Below are positions 61,526 to 64,000 of a stretch of 64,000 nt of DNA, one piece after another. Position numbers and translations under genes: made by a program. The notes below the pieces were generated by a model. That model made no database searches and was not told the DNA's origin. It worked only from the letters and a program-made list of their open reading frames with translations. The stretch lies in assembly GCA_039817415.1 (NCBI GenBank), contig JBCBVV010000014.1:62001-126000 (forward strand), written 5' to 3'. Origin of the DNA: JALEFZ01 sp039817415 (GTDB lineage Bacteria > Bacteroidota > Bacteroidia > J057). Each line of letters begins with the position of its first letter. Within the stretch, counting starts at the first letter, position 1.

Positions 61526-62287
61526 ATGCAAGCACTTAAAGCCCTGATCATAGATGACGAAGCCATTAGCCGAGAAACCCTCAGAACGTATCTGGAGCGC
61601 TATTGCCCGCAGGTAAATGTATTGGGAGAAGCTGATGGGGTAAAAGCGGGCTTGGCAGCCATTTCGAAGCACAAGCCTGATTTGATCTTCCTTGATGTAG
61701 AAATGCCCTATGGCAATGCCTTTGACCTATTGGAACAAGTAGAGGACATCAGTTTTGAAACCATCTTTGTAACGGCCTATTCTCAATATGCACTAAAAGC
61801 CTTGAATCAATCTGCGGCTTATTACTTACTCAAACCGGTGGATGTAGATGAACTCATCGCTGCCATTGACAAGGTGGCTGATAACATCAAGAAGAACCAA
61901 CAGGCCTTTCACACAAGAATATTGGTAGAAAATCTCCGAACCATGCAGCAACAATCCCGCAAAGTGGTGCTGCCTGTGATGGAAGGCTTTGAGGTGATCA
62001 AAATGAAGGAAATCATTCGCTGTCAAGCCAATGGGAACTTCACAGATATCTTCCTGAAAGAGGGTAAAAAGAAAATGATTTGTAGGCCCTTGAAGCACTT
62101 CGAGGAGATTTTAGGGGAGGCGGGCTTTATGCGTGTACACCGCGCTCATGTCATCAACCTGGAATATGTGATTGGCTACATTCGTGGAAAGGCAGGACAA
62201 GTCAGAATGGATGATGGTTCGGAGATTCAAGTCTCTACCAGCTACAAAAAGGAATTGATGGACCATTTCGCTCAATCGGGTAAATAG
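61526..62287 (+). CDS. LytTR-type response regulator
   Basis: 253 residues. Receiver domain with phosphoacceptor Asp57 in LIFLDVEMP, acidic pair IIDDEAI (Asp10-Asp11), and the conserved Thr/Lys (FVTAYSQYALKAL, YYLLKPVD). The C-terminal LytTR DNA-binding domain is marked by EIIRCQANGNFTDIFL, FMRVHRAHVINLEYVIGY. It pairs with the LytS-type kinase immediately upstream. Target genes are unknown. Confidence 0.95.
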   Translation: MQALKALIIDDEAISRETLRTYLERYCPQVNVLGEADGVKAGLAAISKHKPDLIFLDVEMPYGNAFDLLEQVEDISFETIFVTAYSQYALKALNQSAAYYLLKPVDVDELIAAIDKVADNIKKNQQAFHTRILVENLRTMQQQSRKVVLPVMEGFEVIKMKEIIRCQANGNFTDIFLKEGKKKMICRPLKHFEEILGEAGFMRVHRAHVINLEYVIGYIRGKAGQVRMDDGSEIQVSTSYKKELMDHFAQSGK

Positions 62288-62295
62288 ATACTTTC

Positions 62296-62673
62296 TTATC
62301 CCTTGTCTTCCTCATGTTCCTTCGCAGAACGAAAACCGATCAAATTCCCATCAGGATCACGGAATTTGGCGATGGTTCCCCAGTCATATTCTCCATAGGA
62401 ATATGCAATCCCATGGGCATCCAATAATTCACAAGCTTGCTTGACATCCTGAACATTGAAACGAAGGCAAGTTCTATCCCTTTTCACAGGGGTAGGTATT
62501 TTTTCTTCCGTTTCATCATCTACCTCTACCATCAGATAGCTCCCTCCCATTTCAAAACAAGTGAGCATCTCCTTTCGATAGAGCACTGGAAGCCTAAGAA
62601 CCTCTTCGTAGAAAAAGACACATTCTTTGTATCTGATGGTATAAAGAATAAACCCAGATTGTACAAGTTCCAT
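62296..62673 (-). CDS. VOC-family (glyoxalase/bleomycin resistance-like) protein
   Basis: 125 residues, two beta-alpha-beta-beta-beta modules. FILYTIRYKECVFFYEEVLRL is the first module and YGEYDWGTIAKFRDPDGNLIGFR, with DPDGN, is the second. It may bind a metal and a small substrate such as a toxin or an isomer. It is convergent with the response regulator gene (8-base gap). Confidence 0.85.
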   Translation of the reverse strand: MELVQSGFILYTIRYKECVFFYEEVLRLPVLYRKEMLTCFEMGGSYLMVEVDDETEEKIPTPVKRDRTCLRFNVQDVKQACELLDAHGIAYSYGEYDWGTIAKFRDPDGNLIGFRSAKEHEEDKG

Positions 62674-62693
62674 GACTTTAATTTATAATAAAA

Positions 62694-62730
62694 ACAGAAA
62701 GGAGGGAAGTTAGCCCACCCTCCTTTCTGT
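62694..62730 (-). terminator. Terminator of the transaldolase gene
   Basis: ACAGAAAGGAGGG / CCCTCCTTTCTGT, 13-base stem, loop of 11; minus strand continues TTTTATTATAA. Past the transaldolase stop by about 55 bases. Confidence 0.85.
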
Positions 62731-62786
62731 ATAATGTCTTAGCCAATATCCTTGCATGTGCTACGCTAAGGAATTGGAAAATATGC

Positions 62787-63434
62787 TTATTGCTGAGTCT
62801 TGGCGTGGTCGGCCAAAAACTTCGCCAAACCGCTATCAGTCAATGGATGCTTCATCAGGCCATTGATGACCTTGAAAGGAACAGTTGCTACATCTGCACC
62901 CGCTAATGCTGCATTCAATACATGCTGATTGTGGCGAACAGAAGCTGCCAAAATCTCCGTTTCAAACATATAGTTATCAAAGATCAATCTGATCTGCTCG
63001 ATCAATTCCATTCCTTCGTGTCCGATATCATCCAGACGTCCGATGAATGGGCTTACGTACTTGGCTCCAGCTTTGGCCGCAATCAGGGCTTGAATAGGCT
63101 GAAAAATCAAGGTGGTATTAATTTTGATGCCTTCAGATGAAAGGGTTTTCATCGCCTTCACACCTTCGGAGATCATAGGGATCTTCACAGTGATGTTTGG
63201 GTGAATCTTTACCAATTCACGCCCCTCAGCAACAATTCCTTCGTAATCCGTTGAGATCACCTCAGCGCTTACATCACCATCTACAATGTCGCATATGGCT
63301 TTGTAGTGTCCACGAACATCAGTGATGCCCTCTTTTGCCATCAAAGAAGGGTTGGTTGTTACACCATCCAGAATACCCATGGCATTGGCTTCACGGATTT
63401 CGTCAAGATTTGCAGTATCGATGAAGAATTTCAT
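62787..63434 (-). CDS. tal: Transaldolase, short form
   Basis: 215 residues, the short class of transaldolases (TalC/FSA-size). The Schiff-base lysine is Lys84 in ITVKIPM, with MKFFIDTANLDEI, GVTTNPSLMAKEG and the KYVSPFIGRLDD segment. Glu58 occupies the position held by Gln59 in fructose-6-phosphate aldolase, so transaldolase activity in the pentose phosphate pathway is more likely than FSA activity. A single gene with its own terminator. Confidence 0.9.
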   Translation of the reverse strand: MKFFIDTANLDEIREANAMGILDGVTTNPSLMAKEGITDVRGHYKAICDIVDGDVSAEVISTDYEGIVAEGRELVKIHPNITVKIPMISEGVKAMKTLSSEGIKINTTLIFQPIQALIAAKAGAKYVSPFIGRLDDIGHEGMELIEQIRLIFDNYMFETEILAASVRHNQHVLNAALAGADVATVPFKVINGLMKHPLTDSGLAKFLADHAKTQQ

Positions 63435-63587
63435 GTTTGAGGAATATTTGTAAAATATACAATAAATGTTGAAGTGCGAGAAAGCTAGACATTTTTCCTG
63501 AATTCTCGAATTCTTTTTTTGTCCGTCTTCCCAAATTTTTCAACAGTCTGATCAAAATTCTCTAAATTGGTAGTCCACTGATGTCGT
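63435..63587. other. Divergent intergenic region (transaldolase / CHAT)
   Basis: About 150 bases, AT-rich, shared upstream region of the transaldolase and CHAT genes. A T7 run and TTTG tracts are present, but I do not assign a -33 or -7 box with confidence. Confidence 0.3.
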
Positions 63588-64000
63588 ATGGCTGACCCCG
63601 TATTTTTTTTAGCATATGCTAATGATCGCTCTGACCCTGATCGCTATCTCAGAAATCTCGTCAATGAGGTAAGAGCAATCCGAGCTGCCATGGAGGATAA
63701 AATCATTCCTCCTTACCGTATCGAACTGCGACCAAACGCTACGCTCAATGACATCATAGATGTCTTCGACCGCTATGGGAAGCAAGTACGCATGTTCCAC
63801 TATGCCGGTCATGCTGATTCTCTACGACTCATGTTTGAGGAAGATAGCATGCACGAGTCAGGTTTTGCTTCTCTGGAAGGATTTACCCGTTTACTTGCTC
63901 AGCAAGAAGGCCTACGGCTAGTGTTTCTGAACGGATGTACCACCCAAGAACATGCAAAAAACATGCTTGATGCAGGTATTCCTGCCGTGGTCGCAACTTC
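63588..64000 (+). CDS. CHAT-domain protein, N-terminal part (runs off the window)
   Basis: Open reading frame from ATG 63588 to the right edge, 137 codons so far. It starts MADPVFFLAYANDRSDPDRY, then has the CHAT (caspase-HetF associated with TPRs) catalytic pair: His75 in FHYAGHAD and Cys117 in LVFLNGCTTQ, followed by AKNMLDAGIPAVVATS. The fold is that of clan CD caspase-like peptidases. In Bacteroidota this short N-terminal CHAT is often joined to a NACHT-, TPR- or WD40-type sensor in the same protein; the continuation lies outside the window and is not known. Confidence 0.8.
   Translation, partial: MADPVFFLAYANDRSDPDRYLRNLVNEVRAIRAAMEDKIIPPYRIELRPNATLNDIIDVFDRYGKQVRMFHYAGHADSLRLMFEEDSMHESGFASLEGFTRLLAQQEGLRLVFLNGCTTQEHAKNMLDAGIPAVVAT

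Noticed and set aside
1..64000. tRNA, rRNA, CRISPR array, prophage or complete insertion sequence
   Set aside because: I read the intergenic regions on both strands and found no cloverleaf, repeat-spacer array, phage gene set or transposase gene.

Overview
The window is a gene-dense bacterial chromosome segment from a member of the Bacteroidota. The evidence is a type IX secretion C-terminal sorting domain on an M1 aminopeptidase, many SPII lipoproteins of the Bacteroidota kind, weak ribosome binding sites, TAnnTTTG-type -7 boxes (clearest before dapD), and cytoplasmic proteins such as PanD, DapD, PurD and HslV typical of the phylum. Genus-level placement cannot be made from the sequence alone; a marine, Saprospiria- or Cytophagia-like heterotroph is a reasonable guess. 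I see no tRNA, rRNA, CRISPR array, prophage or complete insertion sequence.

Layout. 1-352: end of tatC. 475-11583: one co-directional catabolic unit (TetR regulator, biotin-dependent acyl-CoA carboxylase beta and alpha subunits, enoyl-CoA hydratase, acyl-CoA dehydrogenase, acyl-CoA ligase, short-chain dehydrogenase, and a second acyl-CoA dehydrogenase fused to an SCP2 lipid-binding domain), closed by a terminator shared with convergent dapD. The gene content resembles the Atu/Liu branched-acyl-CoA pathways. 12648-17448: phzF-like gene, a large secreted TPR protein with an embedded HExxH site, and an orphan DNA methyltransferase, joined by ATGA stop/start overlaps. 17579-19591: T9SS-exported M1 peptidase. 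20466-21896 (minus): hslV, a STAS-like protein and a Nudix hydrolase. 22554-27970 (minus): alpha/beta hydrolase, TPR protein, lipoprotein and radical SAM protein.

28167-32641 holds lipoproteins, an ECF-like sigma factor with a membrane protein behind it, a Nudix hydrolase and a DUF2147 protein. 32898-39238 (minus) is a complete MarR-regulated RND efflux operon with two matching 18-bp palindromic candidate operators. 41306-42772 is a dicarboxylate/glutamate-type symporter carrying an inserted EF-hand. 43629-45755 is a membrane-anchored NACHT-type NTPase with nine regular 22-residue leucine-rich repeats, a bacterial NLR-like protein. 46072-53049 holds mixed metabolism (DUF3089 lipoprotein, Rieske protein, MetY, CoA-binding protein, TlpA-like protein, PurD). 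53221-57825 holds a degenerate M48-like membrane protein, a polytopic membrane protein, PyrR-like and PanD proteins and a DUF4349 protein. 57981-62287 holds a VWA protein and a TPR-sensor LytS-type kinase with its LytTR regulator. The window ends with a VOC protein, a small transaldolase and the start of a CHAT-domain (caspase-like) protein cut off by the window edge.

The most interesting items are the NACHT-LRR protein, the CHAT protein at the right edge, the EF-hand inside a transporter, the ACAD-SCP2 fusion, the paired MarR operators, and a dispersed inverted-repeat element (two full copies and one half copy) that sits just behind stop codons.
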